Shown here one piece after another: positions 34,766-44,655 of a stretch of 64,000 bases of DNA. The first letter of the stretch is position 1, and each line of letters starts with the position of its first letter. Below the pieces are notes generated by a model. It had not been told where the DNA came from, ran no database searches, and saw only the letters and a list, made by a program, of their open reading frames with translations. Source of the DNA: Tamlana carrageenivorans (lineage in GTDB: Bacteria > Bacteroidota > Bacteroidia > Flavobacteriales > Flavobacteriaceae); NCBI RefSeq assembly GCF_002893765.1, contig NZ_CP025938.1, positions 868,001 through 932,000 on the forward strand, read 5' to 3'. The position numbers and the translations under genes were made by a program.

Positions 34766-37315
34766 TTAAAAGTTAAATTTGGCACCAATGCTAAATGTTC
34801 TTCCTACTCCGTAATAAACTAGTGCCGTACTAGCCATAGAACCTACACCATCATTTGCATCAGAGATATATTCAACATTAAATACATTATTTACTCTTCC
34901 TAATAAGCGAACATCAAATGGTCCCATATCGAAATTATGAGATAAGCCTAAATCGAATAAGCCATAAGCTGGCACTTTCCAAGATTCACCAGCACCTTCG
35001 GTACCTCTACTACTCGGATCGAAATATGCATATAAGTTATCGTAATAGTTGTAATCTAACATTAAAGTTGTTCTTTCTAAAACATCGTAGTTAGCACCTA
35101 ATGCAAAAGTTGTTTGCGCGGCATCACCAACACGTAAATCTTTAATGTATAAATCTACTGTTTCAATTAAGTTTTGCTCATCATCAAAAATTTGTACGTT
35201 CTTAACATCATTAGCCCATCTCCAGTCACCTAAAGAAGCCATACCTGTAAGTCTTAAATTTTCTGTTGCTCGATATACAAAATCTAATTCTACACCTTGG
35301 TGAATCGCGTTTACACCTAAAATATTTGCTGTAGCTCTAGAGCCATCAGGTTGATTAAAACTATAGGTTTCTGTTCTATCATTCCAAGTTGTTCTGTATA
35401 CGTTAATGTTAGCCGATAATTTTTCAGCTCTAAATCCGTATCCAAATTCCACACTAAAAATCTTTTGATTTTCGGCATCTGGATTAATGTTTTCATTGTC
35501 GAAACCAATAAATGCCGCATCAAATCCTCCAGCTTTTTCAAAATAACCAATGTTTGCAAAAACGTTATGGTTTTCGTTTAAGTTATAGTTAGCACCACCT
35601 TTAGCCATATAACCTAAGAAGTTATACCAATCGGTAGATTGATTTGGGTCACTATCTAAATAGTTGAAGTAATCGATACGTTTGTAGCCTGTATTAGATC
35701 CTGCAACCGAAACGAAAGCAGAAAGGGCATCATAAGAATATTCCAACTGACCGAAAAGACCGATCCAATTTACTAAACCATCATTATGATATAATATCTT
35801 GTCTCCAACCTTGTAAGTGGCATTAGGATTATTTTCATTACTATCGTCGGCAAAAAATTGACCACCTAATAAATCGGTTAACTCTGTAAAGTGAATCCCT
35901 TTATAATTTCTTAAATCTAAACCTCCCGTTAACACTAAATTATCGGTAAGTTTCATGTCTAAAGTAGATAAAAGGCCGTACCATTCGTGGTCGTTACGAG
36001 ATGCTCTTAAAATCGTTTCAGATCCTTGAGCTCCTAAATCTTCGTTTTCATCTACAATTTTATCAAAATTTACTGGTCCGTAAAGCCCCGTTCTATAATC
36101 ACTTACACCATTGTTTCCTAAACCAAATTTATTTACACCAGAGAAACCACCGCCTCCACCAGAACCGAAGGAAGCATATACTGAAGTTGATAATTTCGCA
36201 TTATCTGAAATGTCCCAATAGTGGTTTAATGAAATTTGTGGTTTATGGTAGAAGTTATCTTCTTGATGAGTAACTTGACCATTTTTATATCCCCAGTCGG
36301 CGTTAAAACGTTTTCCTCTTTCGGACGCTCTATAGGTTGAAATTAATTGTCTGTTTTGTCTTTGTCCATGACGTTGTTGTGCGCCAAAAGCAGTAAATGC
36401 TAATTTATGATTTTCTCCTATTTCCTTAGAAATATTAATAAAATATGACATGGCATTAAATTCCGTTCCGTCAACATAACCGTCACCATCGGTTTTTGAT
36501 GCTGAAACGGTAGCAGCAAAACCATTATCCATTAAACCTGTTGAATAAGTAGCGCCAAATTTTAAATACCCGTCGTTACCCACAGAAGTTTCAACCGAAC
36601 CACCTTCTTCGATATCGGTTGTTTTTGAAATAATGTTAATGGTACCACCAATAGATGGCACAGCAACTTTTGAAGCTCCTAAACCACGTTGTACTTGCAT
36701 AGAGCTCGTAACATCAGATAATCCAGCCCAGTTACTCCAATATACACGGCCATTTTCCATATCGTTAACCGGTACACCATTAATAAGTACGGCAACGTTT
36801 TCCGACTCGAATCCTCTAAGGTTAATACGGCCATCACCAAAACCACCTCCTGCTTTAGTGGCATAAACCCCTGGAGTAGATTTTAAAATTTCAGGAAATT
36901 CTTGAGTTCCTAATTTCAATTGAATTTGCTCCGACTTAATCGTAGAAACAGCAACGGGCGTTTTTCTGTCTACTGCTACAGAAGCAATAATTTGAACAGC
37001 ATCTAGTCCAAACTCACTAGATTCTAAAACAATTTCACCCAAATTAACATCACCAGTAATTGTGATTTCCTTTGTTAAATAGCCAATGTAAGAGATTACA
37101 ATAACTGTATTTGTTGATTTTGTTTCAAAAGAAAAATTTCCGTCAAAATCTGTTGAAACACCATGAGATGTTCCTTTTTCTACCACATTAACACCTGGTA
37201 GCGGTGTATTGATATCCCCATCAACGACAGTTCCTGTAATCGTACTCTGTGAGGATGCCACAGCAGAGCATAACAGCACTGCCATTGCAAATAAAATTTT
37301 TGTAAATTTTTTCAT
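34766..37315 (-). CDS. TonB-dependent receptor (SusC/CirA type) with regulatory domain
   Basis: 849 residues. Signal peptide, carboxypeptidase-regulatory-like domain (TITGTVVDGDINTPLPGVNV, about 25-105), plug domain (about 120-225, with GGFGDGRINLRGFES and GGTINIISK), and an outer-membrane barrel ending FSIGAKFNF. It is transcribed first in a pair with the four-unit lipoprotein 12 bp downstream. A TonB box cannot be located with confidence. The ligand is unknown; neither gene is accompanied by glycoside hydrolases, so the pair is not an obvious polysaccharide locus. Confidence 0.9.
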   Translation of the reverse strand: MKKFTKILFAMAVLLCSAVASSQSTITGTVVDGDINTPLPGVNVVEKGTSHGVSTDFDGNFSFETKSTNTVIVISYIGYLTKEITITGDVNLGEIVLESSEFGLDAVQIIASVAVDRKTPVAVSTIKSEQIQLKLGTQEFPEILKSTPGVYATKAGGGFGDGRINLRGFESENVAVLINGVPVNDMENGRVYWSNWAGLSDVTSSMQVQRGLGASKVAVPSIGGTINIISKTTDIEEGGSVETSVGNDGYLKFGATYSTGLMDNGFAATVSASKTDGDGYVDGTEFNAMSYFINISKEIGENHKLAFTAFGAQQRHGQRQNRQLISTYRASERGKRFNADWGYKNGQVTHQEDNFYHKPQISLNHYWDISDNAKLSTSVYASFGSGGGGGFSGVNKFGLGNNGVSDYRTGLYGPVNFDKIVDENEDLGAQGSETILRASRNDHEWYGLLSTLDMKLTDNLVLTGGLDLRNYKGIHFTELTDLLGGQFFADDSNENNPNATYKVGDKILYHNDGLVNWIGLFGQLEYSYDALSAFVSVAGSNTGYKRIDYFNYLDSDPNQSTDWYNFLGYMAKGGANYNLNENHNVFANIGYFEKAGGFDAAFIGFDNENINPDAENQKIFSVEFGYGFRAEKLSANINVYRTTWNDRTETYSFNQPDGSRATANILGVNAIHQGVELDFVYRATENLRLTGMASLGDWRWANDVKNVQIFDDEQNLIETVDLYIKDLRVGDAAQTTFALGANYDVLERTTLMLDYNYYDNLYAYFDPSSRGTEGAGESWKVPAYGLFDLGLSHNFDMGPFDVRLLGRVNNVFNVEYISDANDGVGSMASTALVYYGVGRTFSIGAKFNF

Positions 37316-37410
37316 GAAAGAATTAATTATTATGAATTAGTCGCTGCAAAAATACATATAAAATACTAATCAACATTAACTAAAAGTTAAGAGAATCAAC
37401 GTGTTATACA

Positions 37411-37452
37411 AAAAATAAGACATCATTTCTTTAAAAATGATGCCTTATTTTT
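37411..37452 (-). terminator. Terminator after pgi
   Basis: On the minus strand the transcript would fold as AAATAAGGCATCATTT, loop, AAATGATGTCTTATTT, with one GC-to-T mismatch, followed by T-rich sequence. It starts 18 bp after the pgi stop. Confidence 0.82.
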
Positions 37453-37469
37453 ATTTGACGTTTATTTTT

Positions 37470-39089
37470 TTAACTAAAACTTTTGTAATAATTCAATAAA
37501 TTTTGGGTTGACGTATCATGTGTACTAGATTCAGTGCTATTAAATTCTTGTAAAATTTTACTAGCTAATTGCTTCCCTAGCTCTACACCAAATTGATCGT
37601 AACTAAAAATATTCCAAATAATCCCTTGTACAAATATTTTGTGTTCATACATGGCTATTAATTTCCCTAAACTTTCAGGTGACAACTTCTCAACATAAAT
37701 GGTATTTGTAGGCTTGTTACCTTGGAAAATTTTAAACGGAATAATGGCTTCAGCAGTACCTTCGGCAACGACCTCAGCTTCAGTTTTACCGTTTAGTAAA
37801 GCCTCGGTTTGAGCTAAAAAGTTAGAGGTTAATTTATCTTGATGATCTTGGTTACCATGTAAAGATTTTGCAAATCCTATAAAATCGGCAGGAATGAGTT
37901 TTGTTCCTTGATGAATAAGCTGAAAAAAGGCATGTTGCGAATTGGTACCTGGCTCTCCCCAAATAATGGTTCCCGTTTGGTAGTTGATAGGATTACCGTT
38001 TCTATCGACACTTTTACCATTACTTTCCATAATCCCTTGCTGTAAATAAGTAGCAAACTGATTTAAATACTGAGAATACGGAATTACAGCTTCGCTTTCT
38101 ACTTTAAAGAAGTTGTTATACCAAACACTAATTAAAGCCAAAAGTACTGGAATATTAGAATCGAAATCTTCATTTCTAAAATGCTCATCCATTTTATGAG
38201 CCCCCTTAAGCAAACTATCAAAATGCTCATAGCCCATCGCCAAGCTAATGGTTAATCCTACGGCGCTCCATAATGAAAAACGGCCTCCAACCCAATCCCA
38301 CATCGGGAAAATGTTGTTTGGATCAATCCCAAAGGCTTGCACTTTTTCAATATTTGTAGACACCGCAACGAAGTGTTTTGCAATGTCCGATTCATCGGCA
38401 TATTCTAAAAACCATTCTTTTAACGTATTGGCATTCGACAAAGTTTCCTGAGTAGTAAAGGTTTTGGATACCACAACAAACAACGTTGTTTCAGGATTGA
38501 GTTTTTTAATCACCTCGTTAACGTGATCGCCATCTATATTACTTACAAAATGTGTGTTTAAATGGTTTTTGTAGAATTGCAAAGCATCTACAACCATGGC
38601 TGGTCCTAAATCTGAACCACCAATACCAATATTCACCACATCGGTAAAGGCTTTTCCGGTATATCCTTTTCTAACGCCGCCAACCACTTCGTTAGTAAAG
38701 GCTTTTATTTGATCTTTTACCTTATAGATTTCAGGCATAACATCCTCGCCTCCAACTTTAAAATGGGCTGTCTTTGGAGCACGTAAAGCGGTATGCAATA
38801 CAGCTCTTCCTTCGGTTTGATTAATAATTTCTCCTGAAAACTGACTGGCAATAGCGTCTTTTAGCTTCACATCATCTGCGAGCTCTAATAAATATTTTAG
38901 AGTTTCTTCGGTGATTCTGTTTTTAGAAAAATCGACATAGAAATCATCCCATTTTACTGTAAATTTATTGGCACGCTCAGCATCAGCAGCAAATAAATCT
39001 TTCATATGTAGGTCTTTTACAGCTTCAAAATGCTCTTGAAGCTTTTTCCATGAAGGGGTGTTTAAAGGATTAATTTTTGGTAGTGTCAT
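37470..39089 (-). CDS. pgi: Glucose-6-phosphate isomerase
   Basis: Interconverts glucose 6-phosphate and fructose 6-phosphate in glycolysis and gluconeogenesis. 539 residues, the length of the long bacterial/eukaryotic form. Signatures: VNIGIGGSDLGPAMV (about 154-168), VSKTFTTQETLSNA, and the active-site region with GTNSQHAFFQLIHQGT (catalytic Glu and His). The N-terminal WDDFYVDFSKNRI block is intact. It is the last gene of a minus-strand run, separated by 15 bp from the upstream M23 peptidase gene. Confidence 0.97.
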   Translation of the reverse strand: MTLPKINPLNTPSWKKLQEHFEAVKDLHMKDLFAADAERANKFTVKWDDFYVDFSKNRITEETLKYLLELADDVKLKDAIASQFSGEIINQTEGRAVLHTALRAPKTAHFKVGGEDVMPEIYKVKDQIKAFTNEVVGGVRKGYTGKAFTDVVNIGIGGSDLGPAMVVDALQFYKNHLNTHFVSNIDGDHVNEVIKKLNPETTLFVVVSKTFTTQETLSNANTLKEWFLEYADESDIAKHFVAVSTNIEKVQAFGIDPNNIFPMWDWVGGRFSLWSAVGLTISLAMGYEHFDSLLKGAHKMDEHFRNEDFDSNIPVLLALISVWYNNFFKVESEAVIPYSQYLNQFATYLQQGIMESNGKSVDRNGNPINYQTGTIIWGEPGTNSQHAFFQLIHQGTKLIPADFIGFAKSLHGNQDHQDKLTSNFLAQTEALLNGKTEAEVVAEGTAEAIIPFKIFQGNKPTNTIYVEKLSPESLGKLIAMYEHKIFVQGIIWNIFSYDQFGVELGKQLASKILQEFNSTESSTHDTSTQNLLNYYKSFS

Positions 39090-39104
39090 GTAGTTGTTTT
39101 TGGT

Positions 39105-40421
39105 TTATGAAATTAAGTGTTCATTCTGTCTAACGGTTTCACCTTTTGGCTCTTCGATAAGCTCAGGTTTAAGCTCGAAAGGAATATCGTCTAGTTGCTC
39201 TTTTATAGGTTTGATATATTCTAGGTATTTTACTTTAAGCGAATCTGAAATAGATTGTGCTTGAGGTAGTTTTTGTTTAAACGGATCGACCTGTTTTCCA
39301 TTCACCCAAAAGCGATAACACACATGAGGGCCACCGGTATTTCCGGTCATCCCAACCCAGCCAATAACATCACCTTGTTTCACATATTGGCCCACTTTAA
39401 CTTTACGTTTACTCATGTGCAGGTACTGTGTTTCGTAGGTGGCATTGTGTCTAATTTTTACATAATTTCCATTGCCACCGCGACGTTCCGATTTTGTAAC
39501 CGAACCATTTGCCGTTGCCATAATTGGTGTTCCTATAGGCGCAGCAAAATCGGTGCCTCTATGAGGTCTTACTTTATAACCATAAACAGCAATTCTACGT
39601 TTTAAATTATATCGCGATGAAATACGACTAAACTGCACAGGAGCCTTTAAAAATGCACGACGTAAATTTTTGGCTTCTTCATTAAAATAATCTACAATCC
39701 CTTTATCGGAGTCGGTCTCAAATTCAAAGGCATAAAACGGTTCGCTATTATGCTCAAAATAAGCTGCTTTAATGTTGTGAACTCCCGTATAAATGGTATC
39801 ATCAATATATTTATCGGTATAAATAACTTTAAATCGATCGCCTTTTTGAAGTCTTCTAAAATCAATAGTCCAGGCGTAAATTTCATCGGCCAATTTAAAA
39901 GCTAACCTCGGACTCAACCCCTGTTCTTCTAGAGTTTCCGAAATACTACTATTTATAACTCCAGTAGCCGATTTTTCAATATAACTTATTGGTTTTTGCT
40001 CGGTATAAGCTTGAATAGAGTCTTTAAAATCTACCACCACATAATCCTCTAAATTAGGTTGATATATAAAACACTCTGGCGTTTGTAAAGAATCTTTAGC
40101 ACACAAAAGTGTATAAGGTTTTCCTATTTGTAAACTTGTAATATCAAAAGTGCTTTTTACCTTTTCTACGATATTATGAATGGTAGAATAGCCTATATGA
40201 TTTCGACCAAGAATATGACCAAAACTATCACCGCTTTTAATTGTATCGCGTTTAACAACGTAATCGTTTAAATTAAAACCGAATTCATGAACTTCTTTGA
40301 CTTCCTTGACCACAGGGGGCTCGGCTTTTACGATAGGTGTCGATTCTTTGGAGTTTTCTTTACAAGCCGAAAATAATATGATTAATCCTAAAAGGGCTGT
40401 TACTTTACATTTGTTCCCCAT
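39105..40421 (-). CDS. M23-family peptidoglycan endopeptidase, lipoprotein, with HxC in place of HxH
   Basis: 438 residues from MGNKCKV, chosen because it opens a lipoprotein signal with lipobox FSAC. Two in-frame ATGs lie upstream but would bury the signal. A LysM-like/OapA-type region (about 60-220) precedes the M23 domain. The metal-binding HRGTDF (near 287) is intact, but the usual HLH near the end is GPHVCYRFW (near 365), so one zinc ligand His is replaced by Cys. The start overlaps the end of the tryptophan dioxygenase gene by 22 bp, which points to translational coupling. Probable role: cutting cross-links in the cell wall. Confidence 0.86.
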   Translation of the reverse strand: MGNKCKVTALLGLIILFSACKENSKESTPIVKAEPPVVKEVKEVHEFGFNLNDYVVKRDTIKSGDSFGHILGRNHIGYSTIHNIVEKVKSTFDITSLQIGKPYTLLCAKDSLQTPECFIYQPNLEDYVVVDFKDSIQAYTEQKPISYIEKSATGVINSSISETLEEQGLSPRLAFKLADEIYAWTIDFRRLQKGDRFKVIYTDKYIDDTIYTGVHNIKAAYFEHNSEPFYAFEFETDSDKGIVDYFNEEAKNLRRAFLKAPVQFSRISSRYNLKRRIAVYGYKVRPHRGTDFAAPIGTPIMATANGSVTKSERRGGNGNYVKIRHNATYETQYLHMSKRKVKVGQYVKQGDVIGWVGMTGNTGGPHVCYRFWVNGKQVDPFKQKLPQAQSISDSLKVKYLEYIKPIKEQLDDIPFELKPELIEEPKGETVRQNEHLIS

Positions 40422-41323
40422 GTTTCCTTTTCTGTTTTTGTCCATAATTCTGGAAAAAATATTCTTTTTTGATATTTTGGGTGCATATACTTCACCCATT
40501 CACTGCCTCCTGTTGCTTCGGCAGTTTTTCCACCAATATTTAAATAGTGATTTGCGGTGTTGTAATGTGCCATGACCCACTTGATATTTACAGTGTAATC
40601 GTAGTGGCGCATGGCTTTCACCAATGCTTTGTTTTCTTGTGCAGCTTTAGGTAACTGTTTAAATTTGCTCCACAAATTGTTGTTTTTATAAAACCGCGTA
40701 AAATTAATAAATTCCGATTTATACTTCTGTTCAAAAATTGTTAAAGTATAAGACTTTTTACCTGTAACAAAATCTTTTCCAGCGGCTTGCCAATACAGGT
40801 GTTCAAAAGCGTGTTCGTATGAGGTATTTCGATCTATGGTATCCCGAAAACGCTTATCAATGAGATTTATAAGCTCGGTTGATGCAAATTCTATTTTTCT
40901 ATATTGGGCACTTTGAAAACCACTTGCAGGTGTTAACGTGGTTCTAAAAGCATTGTATTGCTCCAAATCCATACCATCTTTCATGATACTAAACGACGAG
41001 GTGAGCACATCAAAATAACGGCTCACCCTCATAATTTTATCGGTAAAAAATTCGGCTGTTAAGGCTTTGGCTTCAGCAACCTGACTAATTTCACTAAGCA
41101 CCATTTTAAAGAGGAGTTCAGAAATTTGATGGTACATAATAAAAACCATTTCATCGGGAAAGTCGGTTCGTGGTTTTTGAAGACTTAATAAGGTGTCGGT
41201 TTGTATGTAATCCCAATAATTAATAGGGCGGCTATGTAATAAACCTTCTAAATGCGTTTCGAGATCTTGATCTAGAGTCTCGTATTTTGCTTTTAGTTTA
41301 TCTGATAAATCTTTAGTTGCCAT
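40400..41323 (-). CDS. kynA: Tryptophan 2,3-dioxygenase
   Basis: Heme enzyme opening the indole ring of L-tryptophan to N-formylkynurenine, first step of the kynurenine pathway. 307 residues. Family blocks: FIMYHQISELLFKMVL (about 61-76), substrate-site SGFQSAQYRKIE, and the distal region HYDYTVNIKWVMAHYNTANHYL, which includes the heme-ligand His. No other kynurenine genes are nearby. It is joined on one side to DUF3108 (2-bp gap) and on the other to the M23 gene (22-bp overlap), so all three are likely on one transcript though functionally unrelated. Confidence 0.95.
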   Translation of the reverse strand: MATKDLSDKLKAKYETLDQDLETHLEGLLHSRPINYWDYIQTDTLLSLQKPRTDFPDEMVFIMYHQISELLFKMVLSEISQVAEAKALTAEFFTDKIMRVSRYFDVLTSSFSIMKDGMDLEQYNAFRTTLTPASGFQSAQYRKIEFASTELINLIDKRFRDTIDRNTSYEHAFEHLYWQAAGKDFVTGKKSYTLTIFEQKYKSEFINFTRFYKNNNLWSKFKQLPKAAQENKALVKAMRHYDYTVNIKWVMAHYNTANHYLNIGGKTAEATGGSEWVKYMHPKYQKRIFFPELWTKTEKETWGTNVK

Positions 41324-41325
41324 AC

Positions 41326-42108
41326 CTAATTTTTACTGCTTTTAAACGGGTGTTTTAAACCACTAAAATCTTCTAAATCGGCTCTTAAAGATCCAACCGC
41401 TAAATTAGCCTGAATGCGTAACGGAATTTTATTTTTATCTTTAGAAACCCAAAGCGTTAAACTCTCTTCTTCTTTAAAAACCCGTCCGGCCATCACATAA
41501 GGCCTAAATTTTAAAGCCCGTACTGGTCCAAAATCGGTAATAATGGTTTCTTCTCCCAAATATTTTAATTTAAACCCATAGTTTTCTTCATCAAAAAACA
41601 TATCCACATGTACTTCATGACCAATTTTTATGGTTTTTGTTTCTAAATTATTTCGAAGGTAATAAAATGTAGAAACCATATCTTGAACATTTGGTTTTGT
41701 TGCAATGACCTTTTTTGATCCCTTTTTTTTATCGTGTACATAGGCCTTATTATTAACCTGATCAAAATCTATAACCAAATCCTTGGTATGACCGCCTTCA
41801 TCAATATCTCTTATAAACTTATAAGGCACTAAACGTTCTTTATCGAAATAACTCTCGTAACGATCTTCAACAGCAAAAAACCATTTTATCATACCCGTTG
41901 TCCAACCTTTACCTACTACATGATACACATCCCTACCTTTAATCCCTCCTTCTTTCACCGTTAAAGTGGCATTTCCTGCCTTTAACCAATTACTATAACT
42001 CATTTTAAACTTGAACCATTCGCCCACTCCAAAAGCCGATTCTTCTTGTGCGATAGCAGCAGGCATAACCCCTAAAACAAGTAATATAAGTAGTGTTTTT
42101 TTCATCAT
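41326..42108 (-). CDS. DUF3108 secreted protein
   Basis: 260 residues with signal peptide MMKKTLLILLVLGVMPAAIAQ. DUF3108 hallmarks: GEWFKFKMSYSNWLKAGNATL, ESYFDKERLVPYKFIRDIDEGG and LTLWVSKDKNKIPLRIQANL. The protein is predicted to be periplasmic and beta-rich, and its role is unknown. It heads the DUF3108-kynA-M23-pgi minus-strand run. A 17-bp palindrome lies 100 bp upstream. Confidence 0.85.
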   Translation of the reverse strand: MMKKTLLILLVLGVMPAAIAQEESAFGVGEWFKFKMSYSNWLKAGNATLTVKEGGIKGRDVYHVVGKGWTTGMIKWFFAVEDRYESYFDKERLVPYKFIRDIDEGGHTKDLVIDFDQVNNKAYVHDKKKGSKKVIATKPNVQDMVSTFYYLRNNLETKTIKIGHEVHVDMFFDEENYGFKLKYLGEETIITDFGPVRALKFRPYVMAGRVFKEEESLTLWVSKDKNKIPLRIQANLAVGSLRADLEDFSGLKHPFKSSKN

Positions 42109-42207
42109 AAGTTGGGTCGTTTGTTATACAACTTCTTTAGCTGTGTTTTTATTGTTATGCTTAAATTCTGGCAATTACTGTTCCATAACGAAACATTGAA
42201 ACTTAGT

Positions 42208-42224
42208 CCGTAAACGCGTTACGG
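42208..42224. other. 17-bp palindrome upstream of the DUF3108 operon
   Basis: CCGTAAACGCGTTACGG is an inverted repeat of CCGTAA around ACGCG. It lies in the 282-bp gap between the DUF3108 start and the patatin gene end, about 100 bp from the start codon, and could be an operator. The rest of the gap shows no gene. Confidence 0.4.
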
Positions 42225-42390
42225 CAAAACTTCAGGTGCAAAAACTTAAAATTTGGCACAAAACGATATCTAAATGTATTCAAATTTTTGCCATAAAAAA
42301 AAACCTATTACGTTTAATTATAATAGATCTCTTTGTTATTAAAATAAGCAACTGCACGTTATTACTAATAAAACAAATACAACCAAGGCT

Positions 42391-44628
42391 TTAAAACCAA
42401 AATCCAACGTTAAAAACCCATTTGCGGTCTCCTAATTCTGGAGAATAACTGTATTTAAGTTGAATAGGACCAATAAATGTTTCTATGCCATAGCCAATAC
42501 TATAACCAGAATAATCAGGCAGGGTAAACCACTCGCCCGTATCGAAAATATCATCATCAATATTCGACCAATTCCCTTCGAGCAAAATGTGCTGTTTATT
42601 AAAAATTTCGTAATCGAAAGTAAGCGATGATTTTACGTAACTATTACCGGTTAAAGCCACAAAATCGTATCCAAAAAAGGGAACAAAATTATTGATTAAA
42701 TGATTTCCAAAGCCTCCAAGGGCAAAATCTAGAGTAGGATCGGATTTATCACCAAATTTAAAACCGCCACTGGTTTGAACGTTAAAGGCTAACTTATTAG
42801 AAATACTATAGGCATAGCCCATACTTGCTTTAGCAATAGAATAATTTTTAAAATCGCTACCTTGACTGGAAGAATAGAGGTACATGTTTAATTGCCCATC
42901 AAAATAGACTCCCTTTCGTGGAAAATAAAAATCGTCATACTTATCCATTTTTAAGGCGCCAACAAGGCCTAAATAATTGGTACTCCCTATGGAGTAATCT
43001 TCATTATCAATACCTGTTAAATTTTCGGTATTTATTTCGATATGCTTATGCTCGGCACCCATACTAAAGGCAAAATCCCTCATGAATAACGTTTGCACAT
43101 AAAATTGATTAGTCTGATCCCTTAATTTCACATCAATTTTGCTTAGGCCATTATCTCGCAAAACTTCATCCTCTAAAACCAGACCTGCACTTATTTTTTT
43201 ATCAAACTGATTGTATCGCGATTTTACACCGATACTCCAATAAAACCCTTTATCAATTAAATATTCAAAATTATAGCGCACATTATCGCCTAAAATTAAA
43301 TCGAAAGACATCTCGTCATTTTTAAACAACAAGCGTTTTTTAGTAAGATTAAGTAAAATGGCTGTTTTATATAAATCGTCGTAATGCGCTCCCAATTTCA
43401 AATAGGTATCTACCGAAGATTCTCTTACCCGTGCTACCAAATCGTAACCCACAGTATCTTTAGCTTCTTTTAATTGATACTCGAAAGCATCAAAATTATC
43501 GGTAGCCACTAAGTTATTCACCCCTTCATTGAAATCGGGGTAACTTATTTTCTCCTTTTCTTTAAATTTTAGCTTCCCTATAACATAAGCCCTGGTATAA
43601 TGTTTATTACCATCAATTCTAATCTGATTAATAGAAATACTATCAGTGTTACGGCGTCGCCATGTTTTTTTTGATGTGTTTAAAGTCTGTTTTGGTAATT
43701 TTTTAAGCACTTTTACTTTCATTAAAGCAGCTTCACTCCCTTGGTTTATAATTTGCTGTCCTTCATCAAAAGAAATGACATTATAATCTATGATATCGGG
43801 CTTAATGTAGATATCCGTTTTTCTAACTTTTTGACGCATATCATTTATGGTTCTGAAATTGTTTATTTGAAATAACAAATCAGGAGCCGAGGTTAAATTC
43901 TCGCGATTGGCCAGATCATCTTGAACATCTACCCCAATAATAATATCCATGCCTAAATCTCGAAGCTCATCAACTGGATAATTATTTACAACACCACCGT
44001 CTACCAAAATCGCACCATTAATCATAACAGGCTGATATAAAGAAGGCAAAGCCCCACTAGCCATAATAGAGAGCGCCAAATTTCCTTTATTTAAAATAAC
44101 CTGTTCACCATTTTCAACATTAGTAGCCACACAAAAAAAGGGCACAGGAAGCTTACTAAAATCGTCTATCCCACCTACGGAAAACAACAAATTTGAAAAT
44201 AAATTATAGGTATTATGGCCTTTAGAAATGGCCGAAGGTAATTTTACCGAAAACTTATTGAAAGGTAGTTTTACAGCATATTTTTCGGCATTAGCCCGTT
44301 CGGAAAATGTTTTTGAAGCTCGAGGCAACTCATCACTAAGCAGATCATCAAAATTAATGACATGAAATAAAGAATCTAATTGTTTTCCAGAATATCCAGA
44401 AGCATACAACCCTCCTATTATAGCCCCCATACTGGTTCCTGCTACATAATCTATTTTTACACCTAAACTATCAATCACCTTTAAAGCGCCAATATGCGCC
44501 AAGCCTTTTGCCCCACCACCACTTAAAACCAAACCTACCTTAGGCCGATTATCTTGAGCATTTTTTTGCGCTTCCGCGGAAAACAAAGCGAAAAACAACA
44601 ACATGCATATGACATATTTTAAATTCAA
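42391..44628 (-). CDS. Patatin-like phospholipase fused to a POTRA and Omp85-type barrel (PlpD-like)
   Basis: 745 residues: signal peptide MNLKYVICMLLFFALFSAEAQ; patatin domain (about 30-225) with oxyanion-hole glycines SGGGAKG, nucleophile GTSMG and catalytic Asp in VDGG; one POTRA-like domain (about 315-385, IDGNKHYTRAYVIGKLKF); and a C-terminal 16-strand-type barrel (about 390-745) ending WVFNVGFWF. The build matches type Vd autotransporter-like lipases. Flavobacterial members are retained at the outer membrane, with patatin in the periplasm or at the surface. uvrC lies 28 bp upstream. Confidence 0.93.
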   Translation of the reverse strand: MNLKYVICMLLFFALFSAEAQKNAQDNRPKVGLVLSGGGAKGLAHIGALKVIDSLGVKIDYVAGTSMGAIIGGLYASGYSGKQLDSLFHVINFDDLLSDELPRASKTFSERANAEKYAVKLPFNKFSVKLPSAISKGHNTYNLFSNLLFSVGGIDDFSKLPVPFFCVATNVENGEQVILNKGNLALSIMASGALPSLYQPVMINGAILVDGGVVNNYPVDELRDLGMDIIIGVDVQDDLANRENLTSAPDLLFQINNFRTINDMRQKVRKTDIYIKPDIIDYNVISFDEGQQIINQGSEAALMKVKVLKKLPKQTLNTSKKTWRRRNTDSISINQIRIDGNKHYTRAYVIGKLKFKEKEKISYPDFNEGVNNLVATDNFDAFEYQLKEAKDTVGYDLVARVRESSVDTYLKLGAHYDDLYKTAILLNLTKKRLLFKNDEMSFDLILGDNVRYNFEYLIDKGFYWSIGVKSRYNQFDKKISAGLVLEDEVLRDNGLSKIDVKLRDQTNQFYVQTLFMRDFAFSMGAEHKHIEINTENLTGIDNEDYSIGSTNYLGLVGALKMDKYDDFYFPRKGVYFDGQLNMYLYSSSQGSDFKNYSIAKASMGYAYSISNKLAFNVQTSGGFKFGDKSDPTLDFALGGFGNHLINNFVPFFGYDFVALTGNSYVKSSLTFDYEIFNKQHILLEGNWSNIDDDIFDTGEWFTLPDYSGYSIGYGIETFIGPIQLKYSYSPELGDRKWVFNVGFWF

Positions 44629-44655
44629 AGTTCTACAATGATTAAAGCCTAATTT

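Noticed and set aside
33644..37315. A SusC/SusD polysaccharide utilisation locus
   Set aside because: The lipoprotein lacks any SusD-like signature and no glycoside hydrolase, lyase or sulfatase gene is nearby.
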